Shown: in pieces, positions 35,743 through 49,224 of the stretch
Numbering within the stretch: the stretch's first letter is position 1
Layout: each line of letters opens with the position of its first letter
Assembly: GCF_020379485.1 (NCBI RefSeq)
Contig: NC_063439.1
Span: 10,270,466-10,334,465 of the forward strand
Source of the DNA: Brassica napus
Lineage: Eukaryota; Streptophyta; Magnoliopsida; Brassicales; Brassicaceae
DNA: 64,000 nucleotides
Direction of reading: 5' to 3'
The notes under the pieces: model-generated
Seen by the model: only the letters and a program-made list of their open reading frames with translations
Told to the model about the DNA's origin: nothing
Databases searched by the model: none
Program-made: the position numbers and the translations under genes

Positions 35743-38700
35743 CTATCTAGAGTTGCGTTTTCTCTTGTACATGCGGACATAGCGAGTGAGAAACCCTTTC
35801 AAGAAGTCCATATCACGATTGTGCAACACAAGTGCTTCCTCTTCAGAGAGAATTCCATATTTCTCTATTGACGTCCCATATAAATCCAATCTTCTCATTT
35901 CCCCTGCAACCTGTGGGATCTCAGTGATATTAATGCATCCTCGGAGATAGAGCAGCTTCAGGTTTTTCAGGTTTCTCAGCGAGTGAGGCAGATTATGGAG
36001 CTTCTTGCACTCTGACATGTCAAGACACGTCAGATTCACCTTATCCCCTATCCATGAGGGAACTTCCTCGATCGGTGTTCCGTTCAAGGACAAAGTTTCT
36101 ATTCCATTGCCAAGCATTGGAAACACTGTGATGTTGGGGCAGCAAGTCAGCGTGAGATGCTTGAGTGAAGTCAAATTCCCAAAGGTGTCAGGGAGATTCT
36201 TCAGTCTCTTGCAATGTGATAGCCGAAGCTCTGTGAGCTTCGAGAGACGGCTGATCGAATCTGGCACTAGTTCAATTGATGTGCAGCGCAGTCCCAACTC
36301 TTCAATAACGTCGGAAACAAATGGAAATTCTTCTATGTTGATGCATCCGTCTAGAGAAAGAGTTTTGAGAGACTTCAATTTGATGTTACACGGGAGACTC
36401 TTGAGTTTCTTGCAGTTTAGCATGGACAGCTTAACTAACTTATCAAGATGACCAAGAGAAGAAGGGAGTTCAACCAAGCTTTCGCAATCACAAAGGCATA
36501 AACACTCGAGGCTCCTTGCCTTTGAAAGGTCTGGAATTTCAATCAGATTCCTGCATCTGTTAAGGTTCATGTGTCTTAGACTTCCAAGGTCCTGCCATCG
36601 AAAAGAAGCAAAACATTTGTTACCAGAGGGCTGAGGATAACATAAACCAACAAGAAACATTTAAATGCTAGTTCATGTAAGAGATAACACCACCATGTTA
36701 TATACTATTTTCTTTTTAAAAAAACATCATCAACTACAAACACATAAAAGTAGTACCTGACTTCCGCTCCATAGTGTTTCAACTGAGCTATCAGGGAGGT
36801 TGAGCTCAACTAGAACGTTAGTCTCAAACTTTGCAGGCAGTGACTTTAAATTGTAAGCCTCCCAGTGAAGATATCTTAGTGGAGGGAGGTAGTCAAAATC
36901 TTCGACGTTGACGATACACACTTTGCTCCCCGCAGCAGTTGAATTATTATGAATTTTAAGAAATTTGAGTTCGCGCATCCTCTTAAACGTTTCGGGGTTA
37001 ACGCAAAGCCCTGTTTCTTCAGCCATGTTGAGGATTATACTTTCAACCTCAATGTCTTTACTCCCCCCTGCCATAGTTTCAGTGAACAAGCCTTTGATAT
37101 CCAAAAAGTTCCACATCATCTTACGCTTCTTCATTTTTCCTTCGCAAGTGATATCCTTAGCCATGTCTTGAAGTAAATCATGAACCCATAGCCTCGTATT
37201 GTTTGACATACTAATCAGAGACTTCTCCATCAGAGTTACCAACCTCGGTTTGGATCTGATCACAAAGGGATCTAGTACCATAATCGCTCGATCCATATAT
37301 TCCCCGTTGAAGCAACCAGCGACATAAAGAAACACAGTCTTTTCATGCTCGTCCAATGCATCATAACTTACTTTTAACGGCGTTGATATAGATTTATCAA
37401 GACTGTTTCTCAGTATACACAGCTTATCTTCCCAAAATGCTATATTCCGACCATACAGAGACGCACCAATGACCCGAAGCGCTAAAGGAAGACCACAAAG
37501 CTGCTCCACAATATCTAAACAGAGTTGTCTGAACTCTGCTTGTGGACGATTCGTTTTGAAGGCATGCTTGCTGAGAAGCTGAAGCGCTTGTGTGGTCCTA
37601 AGAGGCTTCACTTCATAAATGTGTTTGACAGAGTGCTCATCTAACACGCGCTTGTCACGCGTCGTTATAATGACCCTGCTTCCTGGTCCGAACCACTTGC
37701 AGTCTCCAGCCAATTCTTGGAGTTGCTGAATGTCGTCAACATCATCGAGGATGAGAAGAACCTTCTTGCCGCGTAGCCTCCGCTTCATCGCCTCGGGGCT
37801 GACGCAGCGTGCATTCAGGGGGCTTTTGGGGAAAATTTCAGACATGATTTGCTTCCGCAGATGGGATGATGATGATTCACCATGTTTATGGAAATCATCT
37901 TTCACGTTTCCGAGAAAGCAACGACTGGGAAAATGAGTGGAGAGGGATTCGTAGACACATTTAGCGATGGTTGTTTTCCCTCTTCCCCCCATACCCCAGA
38001 CTCCTACCATTTTGACATCATCATCATCATCAGAGTCGTCCTTTGATAAAAGAGATTCTATTCGTTTCTTATGCAGACTCATCCCTACAAATTCACTTGT
38101 TTCGTCTGATGGCTCTGAGTATAACCTCTCACAAAGATCTCCAACAACTTCTTGTATAAGCTTTGAGTCATCGCTCCTGCATCAAATACCGTTTTTACGG
38201 TTTTGTATATTGATTATGTGAATAAATAAATTTACAATTCCTTAAACAATATTTATAGTAGTCTCAAAACCGATTTTGTTTTCCTAACTGAACTATGTCC
38301 TACCTAACCAATGCTAGTCTTTTTACAGGGTGCTAATAAAAAGGAACCTGGTTTTGGAATCCCAGCCTGATATGTTGGCAACTATATCCACAGCCCTTCT
38401 CCACTTTCTCACTGTCTCAGCATCAAATCTCTTCTCATGATCCTCAAAAGCTTTGTTAAAACAACCGGTTCGGCTCTTCAAGGCTGAAGGATCGATTTCA
38501 TAGAATATAGGGATCAAGTCGAAGCGTTTCTTCTTCTCAGCTAACTCGACCATAAACGCAAGCTCTCTCAAGCACCATTGAGATGTAGCGTAGTCTTCGG
38601 AGACAACGACGATTGCGAATCTCGACTGATTCATCGCTTCCTCGAGTCCTTTCAAGATCGGATTGCCTCTCTCAAGGTCTCTGTCGTCGTGGAAGGTTAT

Positions 38701-38835
38701 GATTCCTTCCTCAGTGAGAGCATCGTTGAGATGGCTGATGAATTTTTTGCGAACATCTGTCCCTCTGAAACTCAGGAAGGCATCGTACTTCCACACAGAT
38801 CGAGACTGCGAATCCTCCGATGAAGAATTTGCCAT
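35743..38835 (-). CDS. TIR-NBS-LRR disease resistance protein
   Basis: Three exons on the minus strand: 38835-38348 (TIR), 38176-36757 (NB-ARC plus first LRR), 36591-35743 (LRR), giving 918 residues with clean joins. The TIR domain starts KYDAFLSFRGTDVRKKFISH and ends near DSKTR. NB-ARC motifs: P-loop GVWGMGGRGKTT with Lys230, kinase-2 VLLILDDVDD, RNBS-B GSRVIITTRD, GLPL as CGLPLALRVIGA, and an MHD position occupied by VHD (494-496). The LRR part has about ten repeats of the form L..L.L..C..L..LP. Such receptors detect pathogen effectors and trigger cell death through NADase activity of the TIR. The catalytic-type Glu of the TIR lies in the WCLRELAFMVELAE region. Odd: Arg228 in the P-loop where Ile/Val is usual, and a short C-terminus with no post-LRR domain. 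No frame lesion seen. ATG at 38835 (MANSSSEDSQSRSVWKYDAF) fits the family; an upstream in-frame ATG exists at 38904. Confidence 0.9.
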
Positions 38836-39198
38836 CGCACAATAAAGGGGAGTTTGATGTACACTTTGAAGCTTTAACGCATGGTCAACGTTGTTCCATC
38901 GCAATCGTACGTAAAAACACTTCTGGATTATATCGTGTGTGTGATATTGAGAGAATGTGATATTTAAAGTCTAGGCCCAGTTCGAAACTCAATTGCTTAT
39001 ATGGGCTGGATATATTTTTATTTTTAATAAATTTTAAGTATTCGCTCCCTAACAAAAAGAAGCTAAAGGCCGCTGGACCAAAGTAGAGTGCTTAACCACG
39101 ACACCGTAGAACCGAGTTATTGTTACTTGTTATAGTAAACTTTGCTTCTCTTTTTGTTCTATTGTCAACTGCCCATTTAATCTAACATTAAGTGGTGG

Positions 39199-39560
39199 TC
39201 AGACGAGCCAAATTTTCGAAAAACACTTTCCGTCTGTCCGGATCTGATCTATATGAGAGAAAATATAGCCTATGGTTCTTGCTTCTCTCGCTAGCGAGTC
39301 CGTCCGACCAGTCCTACTCCGAGGAATATAAATCAGATTCACATCTTTGAAATCCTCATGTAATCTCTGGAACATCTCGATCTCTGTCGCGAATGTCGAC
39401 CAGTCTCTCGGGTTTGTAGTCATGTCCACTAGGTCCGAGCAGTCCGTCTCGAAATAGATCATAGTTATCCTCCTGTCTTTCATACATGAGGCTGCCCAAA
39501 ATAAGCTTTCTATCTCAGCATGTAAAGCTGAGAGGCTCCTGTCGCACGCCAGTAATAAAA
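39199..39560 (-). pseudogene. LINE RNase H (RVT_3-like) fragment
   Basis: Minus-strand translation: LSALHAEIESLFWAASCMKD then FETDCSDLVDMTTNPRDW, and VNLIYIPRSRTGRTDSLARE followed by ARTIGYIFSHID. The A-E-..AL..A and FETDC..LV patterns with a late R..N/TG.(A/T)D.LA..A motif mark the plant non-LTR retrotransposon RNase H domain. Only the 3'-terminal domain remains and no reverse transcriptase is present, so it is a 5'-truncated copy or a relict. Confidence 0.75.
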
Positions 39561-39579
39561 AAAAAAAAGCAAAGCCCAT

Positions 39580-40525
39580 TTGATTTTTAAGACTATATGA
39601 GGCTATCCAAACTTTTCTTATATTAGCTAGAGTCTACAGTTTCATAACACACTCTACTTATTTTTTTCCAAGTTCCAACATTATTTTAACTAATTTCACG
39701 GTTGTGCGAGATACCATATAAAAAAAATTAACAGATGATATATATATGTATTCCACCTATTAGAGAAAATAAAATATCAAATACTGAAAATGTAGACATA
39801 ACTTTAACATTTAAGAACCATTCATAACTAATTCCCATTTTTTGCAGTTTGTATGACTCCTTTCAAAAATCATATAGATATTTTCATATTCCACCTGAAT
39901 TTTCATCATCTTTTATCATATGTTTTATTTTATTTCCATTTATGAGAAACCAAAAATTATTATAAACGAAAAGACAAATCTGTCAAAAAGAATTTAAAAT
40001 ATTTTTTTGACAAAAAAACACACGATGAATAAAATGACCATATAAGTTTCGAGATAAATTATTATTATATGCTTATTCTATGTATATATAAATAAATATT
40101 AAAAATAATTTTTTATTTCCTAAATATTCCAGACTTTTTTTGAAAATATTTATTTTATATTTTATATTCTAAATCTTAAATTCTAAACCGTTAACCGTAA
40201 ACCCTAACCTACCCCTTCCAAAATCTAAACTTTAAATTTAGTTAATTATCTCTAAGGGTACAAATATTGTTTATCTCTTTGATAAAATAAATTTTATTTT
40301 GGTCAATTTAAGTTTTACAAATGACTTTTGTTATAATTTGTTTTTAGTTTTATCATAAGATTTTAGCCAAAAACAGCAGATATGCAGTCTCCAGAACTAC
40401 GAGCCCCCACAACAAACATAGCCGATTAAACACCTCTGGAGTCAACTATCAATACCAAATACAAAGAACTGATCCTAAAACATGAAAACGAAGCATACAT
40501 CCATCGCCGAAGCTAGACTAGCAAC
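39580..40525. other. AT-rich spacer
   Basis: No gene. A short TAAACCCTAACC word near 40200 is telomere-like but isolated. Confidence 0.5.
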
Positions 40526-40538
40526 CAATATTTCATCA

Positions 40539-41994
<1,456 letters not shown>

Positions 41995-42007
41995 CAATAT
42001 TTCATCA

Positions 42008-43079
42008 TTTCTTTTATAAATAGATTTTTTTTGAAAATTAACTTTACTTAAATGATAAAGTGGAATACAAGAAAAAAGAAAAGATCGATATTTTATCTCT
42101 AGTTACCAAGTAAGCCCCCCCTAGGAATTGGGATATATATGTTATTTTGACACCGAAAAGAGACCCTCCTTTAGAAAAAGTGAATTTAATCTTTCAAATA
42201 AATACAATGTGAAGTCGTTTTTAGTATGATAAATGAGCAACAACCAACAACCAGCAAAAAGGAAATCATAGAGTAAATTGCACTTTAACGGATACTTCAT
42301 CAGACTGTGAAGTATTACCTCATGTAAATACGTATATAAAATAATACATTAGTAATTGTGGACTATAAGCGACATATACGAGGTTTCTCTAAGTTTTAAT
42401 GGATTAATTACTATCATACATTCTAATTTCGAGTCCAAACAAAGCGATAAGGAACTAAAAACATAGATAAGTTAATCATGTAACCAACTTAAACGTTCGA
42501 AACCCCAACTTCTGCAACGTTTTTGTCCTTGGATATTAAATAAAGATTAGTGTACGAGTAGATAAATTTTTTGTTTGTCTGTCCACACACCTAGAAAGGT
42601 ATCGTAGATTCATAATGCTATCAGGAAGTACACTCTTGATTTTATAATACTTTAGGAGATAAACATAATAAACAGTATGATTTTATAAAATTTAGGAGAT
42701 AAACATAATAAAATGCTAAAAATAACAATTATATGGGTAGATGGACAAAAACTGGTGCACCAAAGCTGCCGGCCAACTGTACACAAGACAAGAAATCTTT
42801 TAAACGTTTTCCCTTGATGGATGACGAGTGTGTTTTTATTTTATTTAATACATATGATCAATAAAATTTCCTAACCATTAATTAAACGAAATATGATTTT
42901 TTTCTCTAGAAAGAGTTTTCAAATTTAAGGTAAAATGATATCTGGATAATGCATAAAAATCAAAAAAAATTGTGTGAAATATATATATGTTGTCCATCAT
43001 TTTTATTATGAGGATTAAAAGTTTAAAACTATAAAAGTTATATATTCTCCTACTCAATTATATTGTAAGAAATATATTT
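42008..43079. other. AT-rich spacer
   Basis: No gene seen. A short tandem duplication with TTTAGGAGATAAACATAATAAA is present at about 42634-42712. Confidence 0.5.
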
Positions 43080-43249
43080 ATCATTGTCACGCCTCCAATC
43101 CTGAAAAGGATTGTCGGGACGGCCATGGTTCGAAGAAACGTACCAGCCAGTCTTAGGACATCAAGGCAAGCGTTTCATGGTCGAGAAAGAAAGTTAAGAA
43201 CATAAGGAAACTTAGACTTAGTCTTATATAAGCTAAGAGACAGCTAGGA

Positions 43250-43420
43250 CGAGTAAGATGGTAACTGGACGAAGTAGACGAGTAGCTCGACCAGCTCAAC
43301 GAAGCTAGGTTTAGTTCACTCCAGCTCAGTCCCTACTAAGTCAGCTCCACTAGCTGGACTACTAGCTCACTCAGCTGAGGCAGCTCAGAGTCAGCTCACC
43401 TCAGCTAGACGGACTGTTCG
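43250..43420. repeat. AGCT-rich degenerate repeat
   Basis: A stretch in which CAGCTC/AGCTAG words recur every 6-15 bases on both strands (AGCT is self-complementary). It lies in the U3 part of the solo LTR, upstream of its TATA box. Confidence 0.6.
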
Positions 43421-43676
43421 GGTTATAGGCCGATGGTCCGGGTTAGTGGTGGGCTGTGAGGTCCGGCCATGAGGTCATGGACTGTTGGGTCTTTGGACAA
43501 GGCTGTGGGCTAAGTCCAGGAGGCATGGGGCGTAGGTTGGGCTTATGATCGACCCCAAACCCAATCAGAAAGGGCGATGGGATGCAAGTGGCCGAGAGGG
43601 CACAACCCTTGGCCGATGGTGCCCGTTCGCTAGCAAGTCGTACCTGTTCGTGGAGCAAGACTTACCCCCTCGTTTT

Positions 43677-43686
43677 CTATAAATAT
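43677..43686 (+). promoter_or_regulatory. LTR TATA box
   Basis: CTATAAATAT followed by GGGGCCTCTCC about 25-30 bases before the ATTATCCAATTCCAGAG region, where the R segment of the LTR would begin. Position is consistent with the U3/R border of the element. Confidence 0.55.
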
Positions 43687-46466
43687 GGGGCCTCTCCTGT
43701 TGGTTTCATTATCCAATTCCAGAGTAAAAATACTCAGAGAAAAACGTAGAGGGAAAGAGAGAGAGAGAGTCCCGGCCTAGAGATCGGCCGGAAAAGGGCT
43801 GGTCGTGGTGGTTTTGTATCTCCGGCAAGGAGAACGGTTTAGGAGAGAGGAGGCCGTGTGGTTATGAATACCCAAGGCATAGATAAAGGTCTGGAGAAGG
43901 ACTCCAAAGCCGTGGTTCAGTCAGATAGGGTCAGTGGGGTAACCACCAACTCATCGGATAAGAAAATCGGACAGTCCGAACCGGTCTAGCCATGGGCGTT
44001 TGGATTGTGTCCTATTCTTCTCATTCTTTTCATCCAATTCTTCTTCTACTCCTTCTGCACATTGGCGGGGCCTTGTGGATAGGTTGGGATTGGTTATAAC
44101 CGTGGTTCTGGTTGAGTAATGCGGTCGCGGTCCATAACCGTCGAGTTAGGCGTGCGCATGGTCTAAACCGGCCTCAGGTGATCCGATTGGATAGGGGCAG
44201 TTCTGTTCTGTTCTGAACGGTTGCAACCCTTCCCTGAACAGTCACAATGGTTCATGACTTGTGTAGGTTAAGGCGTGGTCCTTTGGCCATAGGCCGGACA
44301 CACGCACGGACCAGACAGTCCCTACGGATGTTTAGGTCGAACGGTTGGAACATCTGAATGGGTGCGAGTTGCCAAGGGTCATGAGTTGCCAAGAGGCACG
44401 TGTGTCCAAATGGTACTAGTTCCCAAAGGGTGTGAGTTCCAAACGGTGCCATTGGTTCAAGGCTTAGGCCGAACCAAGTGGACAGTCCGCGGCTGCATAG
44501 TCGAACGGACGGACGGTTAGTTTAACCAGAGTGTTGTGTCGCATGGTCTGATTGGTTGCAAGGCAATCCGGTTTGGTCTTGGGCCTTACTCTATGGTAGG
44601 ATCAAAGCTTTGGGTTGGATCAGATGAGAAGGACCGTGAGCCATTGGGCCGGTCTTATAACTGGCCGATCGCACCTAGATCTTAACAAGACGGTTAGACG
44701 AGACAATGGACGATCCGGCTTTGGTTGGATGGTTCTAGCCGCAAAGGCTAAGTAGGATATCTTACAATCAACATTAGGTTGGTGAGTAGGATAGGCGCCA
44801 TATGCCTTATGTAGGGCGTAGACCCACATGATGGCAATGGAAGGCCGGTTATATCAGTACATGCTAAGTGGATGATGGCTTATCAAGTCTAGTGGTCGGA
44901 TCATGTTTCATGACGATGGTTCGATGGCCGAGCACAAGTATGGATAGTCACGTTGCTGGAGTAAGAGTATTGATGCGATGCTTCTAGATATCAACCTTGG
45001 TGTTGATAGCTTCGGGATTGTCTAAGAGCCATGACGAAGTGTATGGCTAGTACCATGTGTCGTAGACCATAAGTACTAAGCCTAAGTATGGTTGTTCAAG
45101 GAAGACCGTGTAAGATCTGATCATGGTTGAGTATGGATGACCTGACCTCTGAATGATGGTCTAAGGTGTCAGTACGAACCTGATTAATGAATGCATCGGT
45201 TGGTATGAACAAGTCATATCTGTTGTCTGGGTTAAGTCCTAAGGCCGATCAGGCCAGATGATGACTCATCAGTTCCAAGTCATGTGAGGATGGTTGGTTG
45301 ATTGACTTAGGATCTCATGAGCTTTTTCAGTCCAGAAGATGGACTTGGTACTATTGCCTATAAGGCAAAAGGATTTCGGATTGTGCTTGAGTCGAGATAG
45401 GCCAAATACATATCCTTATCCTTTCGAAAACTTCTCAAAGGTTACTTATGTCTGTGGGGATGGTTGGTTGAATGACTAAGTACCTAGGGGAGTTGTTTGA
45501 TGCAGGAGTCAAGATAAGGACCTTAAGTAAGATCATTGAGTGATCGTGGTCCAGCTGTTAAGCAAGAGCAATTCGAGTCAATGGAGGACCGATGAGCTAA
45601 TAAGCTCCATAGATGTGGCAAAGGTACGATCTAGCATTTACTTATGTAGATCTAGATAGAATGGTTTAGGAGAATGAAACCTCAGAATCGTATGGCTTGG
45701 TTTGGGTTTAGGATTTACCTTTAAGCTAATTGGTAGTTGAGTAAACTGACCAAGGCTAAGGTTATTCAACCAGACAAGTGTTAGATTAGTTTTAGACCAA
45801 TGGTTAATTAGAGAATAATCCGCTGCGTATCTGTTGAAAGGATCTAGGCTATTAATGACTAGGGAAGTCTTTAGCTAAGATCTAAGTTCGCCCTCGCCTT
45901 TAGGCGATATTATAAATAAAGGGGCAAAAATTAAGTGGTTCGGCCAGGAAGTGGACCGAGCGACGTAAGCCTTTGACCACGGCCTAGTCGGCCGGATCGG
46001 GGTGTTACAATCATCACTCAAGGTTAGTATTCAAAAAATAAAAGTTCTGAAAATAAGAAAGAATAGAAATGTATATATTCAACGACCTAAGTTGCTAAGT
46101 GTTATGTCAAAACTTTTTTTTTTTTGCTAAAATATTAAAAAGAGAATTACAAGTTATGTCAAAACTTGGGAAAGACTAAACAAAAATCATATGCATTCTA
46201 TGCACAACAAGAAAAATGAGAAGATAAACTAAAAAGAGATTAAAAATATTAAAAAAATGAATGGAAGGAAGAAAACAAAGTTGTGATATTATCTTGTTCT
46301 CTTTCAAGAAGAGTGGAATGTTCACTCATAAAAAGGCTAATAAAGCATTCAATAATTAGTATATCATGCAAATAATATAAGAAAAATATCAAGTTGGTAC
46401 GCTATATGCGAAGTCTTATCCCTAATGATAATTCATGATATTTTAGTTTGGCTAATATACTTTTTT

Positions 46467-46764
46467 TTTTCGATAAGCTCTATTGGCTGATCTGGTCGGT
46501 CTCGGAAGGAAGTACTTAATGCTACAAAGTGGACTACCCCGAAAGCGTACTACACTGTCTGATCCGAGTTTGGAATACCTTCCGACTAATGTCAGGGAGT
46601 GGACCAATCATCTGTTTTGGCCCACCAAGTAAACCACTTGGACCAAAGCCCAAGTCCAGATTGGCCAAGTAATGATAATTTAGTTCTCAGGAGAAATCGA
46701 ACCCATAACTGATGTTAATATACACTAAGCCTGAAGAGATTATCACTTGGATACCATCATTTGG
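46467..46764 (-). mobile_element. tRNA-derived SINE, minus strand
   Basis: A 19-base direct repeat TTGGCTAATATACTTTTTT flanks it at 46448-46466 and 46765-46783. On the minus strand the element opens with an A-box-like GGTATCCAAGTGATAATC, has a B box GGGTTCGATTTC about 45 bases later, and ends in an A run. About 298 bp and non-coding. Confidence 0.85.
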
Positions 46765-47224
46765 TTGGCTAATATACTTTTTTCTATAATTATACTTCGG
46801 AATCTCAGAAAAATAATTCTTACAGTACTAAACAGTAGCGAGTAGCAAATAAGTCATGAGTTTGTTTTTTATCCGTCGGTTTTTATATCACATATGATTG
46901 TAATCGATTTGGATTCTGCAAATCGAATCAACCATTTTTTTGTGAGATAGAAAGAAAAGATTACTTATTGTCTATTGATAAAGAGTATGTAAAAACACAT
47001 AAGAGAATCAAAATGTGTATTCAAATAAAATATATAACTATTTAAAATAGTTTCCAATAATAATAATTTTACTTAAAAATAATAGAAAGTTCCGAAACAT
47101 AAGAAACCATAATCGTAAAAAAAAATCAAAAACTTATTTGTATACGGTATCGGAGCATCACTAATGTATCTAAACGTAGCATAGTACAAATTCGGAAAAT
47201 AAAAGGTGAACAAGTTTAGTTACT

Positions 47225-47889
47225 AGTATTCAAAAAGGCTTTCGCCTAGGGCCCCCAAAATATATGATTTTTTCAGGGCCCCAAATTTCAGAAAATAATT
47301 AGTAGTAGAGTGGTTTAAGTTTGCCATTTATTTGATAAACTGAAATCAGCAAGTGAAGATAGTTTGATTGCATATTGTACCAATATTCAAGCAGCTTTAA
47401 GGCATGTAAATCATTCTGATGTTATTAGAGATTATTTGTGTTTGAACTGATGGTTTTAAAAGAGTCGTTGCCATTAGATTACAAGAGACCTCTTGAAGTT
47501 CTAAATTTTTTTGAAAGAAAATGAATAAGAGTGTTATCCAGACTCATGAATTTCTTATGAAATATTATTGACGATTTCAGTTTTAGTCACTGCTGAAAAA
47601 AACTTTTCCAAATAGAAACTCGTAAAGTTTTATATGCAATCAACCATATCACAAAAAAAAGATAAATGGTTTAGTAATTATATTTATAGAAAGAGAATTA
47701 GTTAGGAATCTAGATTATTAGATTTTAGTTAAAAAGGTTATTGGAAAAGAGGGAAAAAAATTTGTCTTAATTTTTTAAAGTATTATTTTTCTTCTTAATA
47801 TTTTTTCAAATATATATTATGCTCTAATTAAAAAAATTATAAGGAAGGTTTATTTTTATATTCGCTTCACTAAACCTCCACGCGGCACT
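47225..47889 (+). pseudogene. hAT transposase remnant (dimerisation region)
   Basis: Decayed frames with stops spell parts of the C-terminal hAT protein: a KESLPLDYKRPLEVLNF-like block near 47460-47510, then SVLVTAEKNFSK, KLVKFYMQSTISQKKINGL and IIFIEREL near 47575-47700, which is the AERSFSKLK..K..LRSTMSQERLNGLA pattern of TTF-type hAT proteins. The left end keeps the GGCTTTCGCCTAGGGCCCCC sequence common in such elements and the right end is GGCACTG at 47889, a typical hAT terminus. The left terminal repeat is lost, and most of the gene is deleted. Confidence 0.6.
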
Positions 47890-48459
47890 GACTATAGTGG
47901 TTCTAGTAAAGTGGTTTCTTCACGAAGCTTGGATCCTTAAATAAGTGCGAATTCGTTCAACGCCATGTTCAGTTCTGTTGGAGTTTAATAATAGTTTCCT
48001 TATGTACGGACAACAGTCAACAGTCATGCCACTGGTCTACGCCGTTATAATAAAGTACGATTTAGTAAAAGTTAGGGAAGTTAATGGTTAATTTTTTTTT
48101 GGGTAAAAGTTAACGGTTAATTAATTGGGAAAATTATATTTTTAGAAAAAAAAAATGATAACTATGTTTTATTAGGCTAATTTCCTTTTTGTACCACTTT
48201 TTTTCTCTAATACCCTTTAATATTTTCTAAAATATATCAAATAAATAGTTTATAAACAAAAACAAATTCAAAAAATAGTAAATGAAATACCTATATCAAC
48301 TTATTGGTATTTTTTCCAGTTCTAAAAATGTTTAAATTATAATTTCATATTTTATTCTACAAAAAATAGAATTGAAATTCTATACAGTAGAAAATGTAAT
48401 CCACTTTTTTCATTGAATCTAATATGTTAAAAATATGTGATTTACGTAAATAATAGTAA
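47890..48459. other. AT-rich spacer
   Basis: No gene or recognisable repeat border. Confidence 0.5.
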
Positions 48460-49224
48460 TCCCTTATATATTAATTAAGAAACATTACAACATTGTTTTG
48501 TAGCCACGTGTCACCATGATAATGAAATTCAGAATTCTTAGAGAAATATGTTGGTCCATCTTATTATTAAAATATATTAAGCAATCACATTAATCATATA
48601 ATAATTTTTTTCTTATATGTTATATTTTGAATTTTTAAAACGACTATAAATTGCTAAAAACGTTAAACATCTCACACTAAAATTTTGTGATCAATGGTTT
48701 AACTTTTTTTTTGGATATAACAAAATGCAAATGATCATAAATCGTATGAATATGAAGTTTCATTTACTAGACATTCATATTATATATTAATATAGTTTAA
48801 AATTAAACTATATAACATAGAAAAATACTTAAATATGATAATTTCTAAATTTTTATTGAAAAAGTATTGAAACCTTAATATTTTAATTTTGAATTAGCAT
48901 TAAAAAAATTGCACATTAGAAATTTTATGTTTATCATATAAGTATGAATTCTCAATAACAAATATTTATACTAAAATTTACTATATATCTATGTTCATGT
49001 CATTGAAATCTAGTTATATACCATATAAAATAAATAAAATGATTGTTTTGATTTATTTACCAAAAAAAGTATCATAAATAAACAAGATGTATTGTTTTGA
49101 TTTATGTCTTTAATCTAATTTAATTCTATACATAATACATAATTAATACAAATAAATAATAATAGATAAAAATTAGTTTTATATATAACATTCATCCCGC
49201 GCAATCGCGCGGGTCTTATGCTAG
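48460..49224 (+). mobile_element. Short non-autonomous Helitron
   Basis: Left end after a host A is TCCCTTATATATTAATTAAG. The right end has hairpin CCCGCGC-AAT-CGCGCGGG, then TCTTATGCTAG at 49224 and a host T. The 765-bp interior is AT-rich with no coding. The internal CCACGTGTCACC just after the 5' end recurs in the composite minus-strand element at 54-59 kb, so they are related. Confidence 0.8.

Larger units (their letters stand above)
43085..46009 (+). mobile_element. Solo LTR, Ty3/gypsy-type, 2.9 kb
   Basis: Starts TGTCACGCCTCC and ends GGATCGGGGTGTTACA, giving the canonical TG...CA ends. A 5-base target duplication ATCAT lies at 43080-43084 and 46010-46014. No primer-binding site, gag/pol frame or second LTR is found, so this is a solo LTR formed by recombination. 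The TGTCACG start, GTGTTACA end and great length suggest the Tekay/Del chromovirus group (inference). Composition is clearly GC-richer than the flanks and all frames are short. Confidence 0.88.

Noticed and set aside
39060..39125. tRNA-like sequence on the minus strand
   Set aside because: A weak A-box-like word without a correctly placed B box or folding stems.
40187..40215. Telomeric repeat tract
   Set aside because: Only one or two CCCTAA-like words occur, as is common by chance in AT-rich plant DNA.
43443..44829. Short minus-strand frames in the GC-rich block
   Set aside because: They lie in the solo LTR, show no conserved motifs, and reflect base composition.
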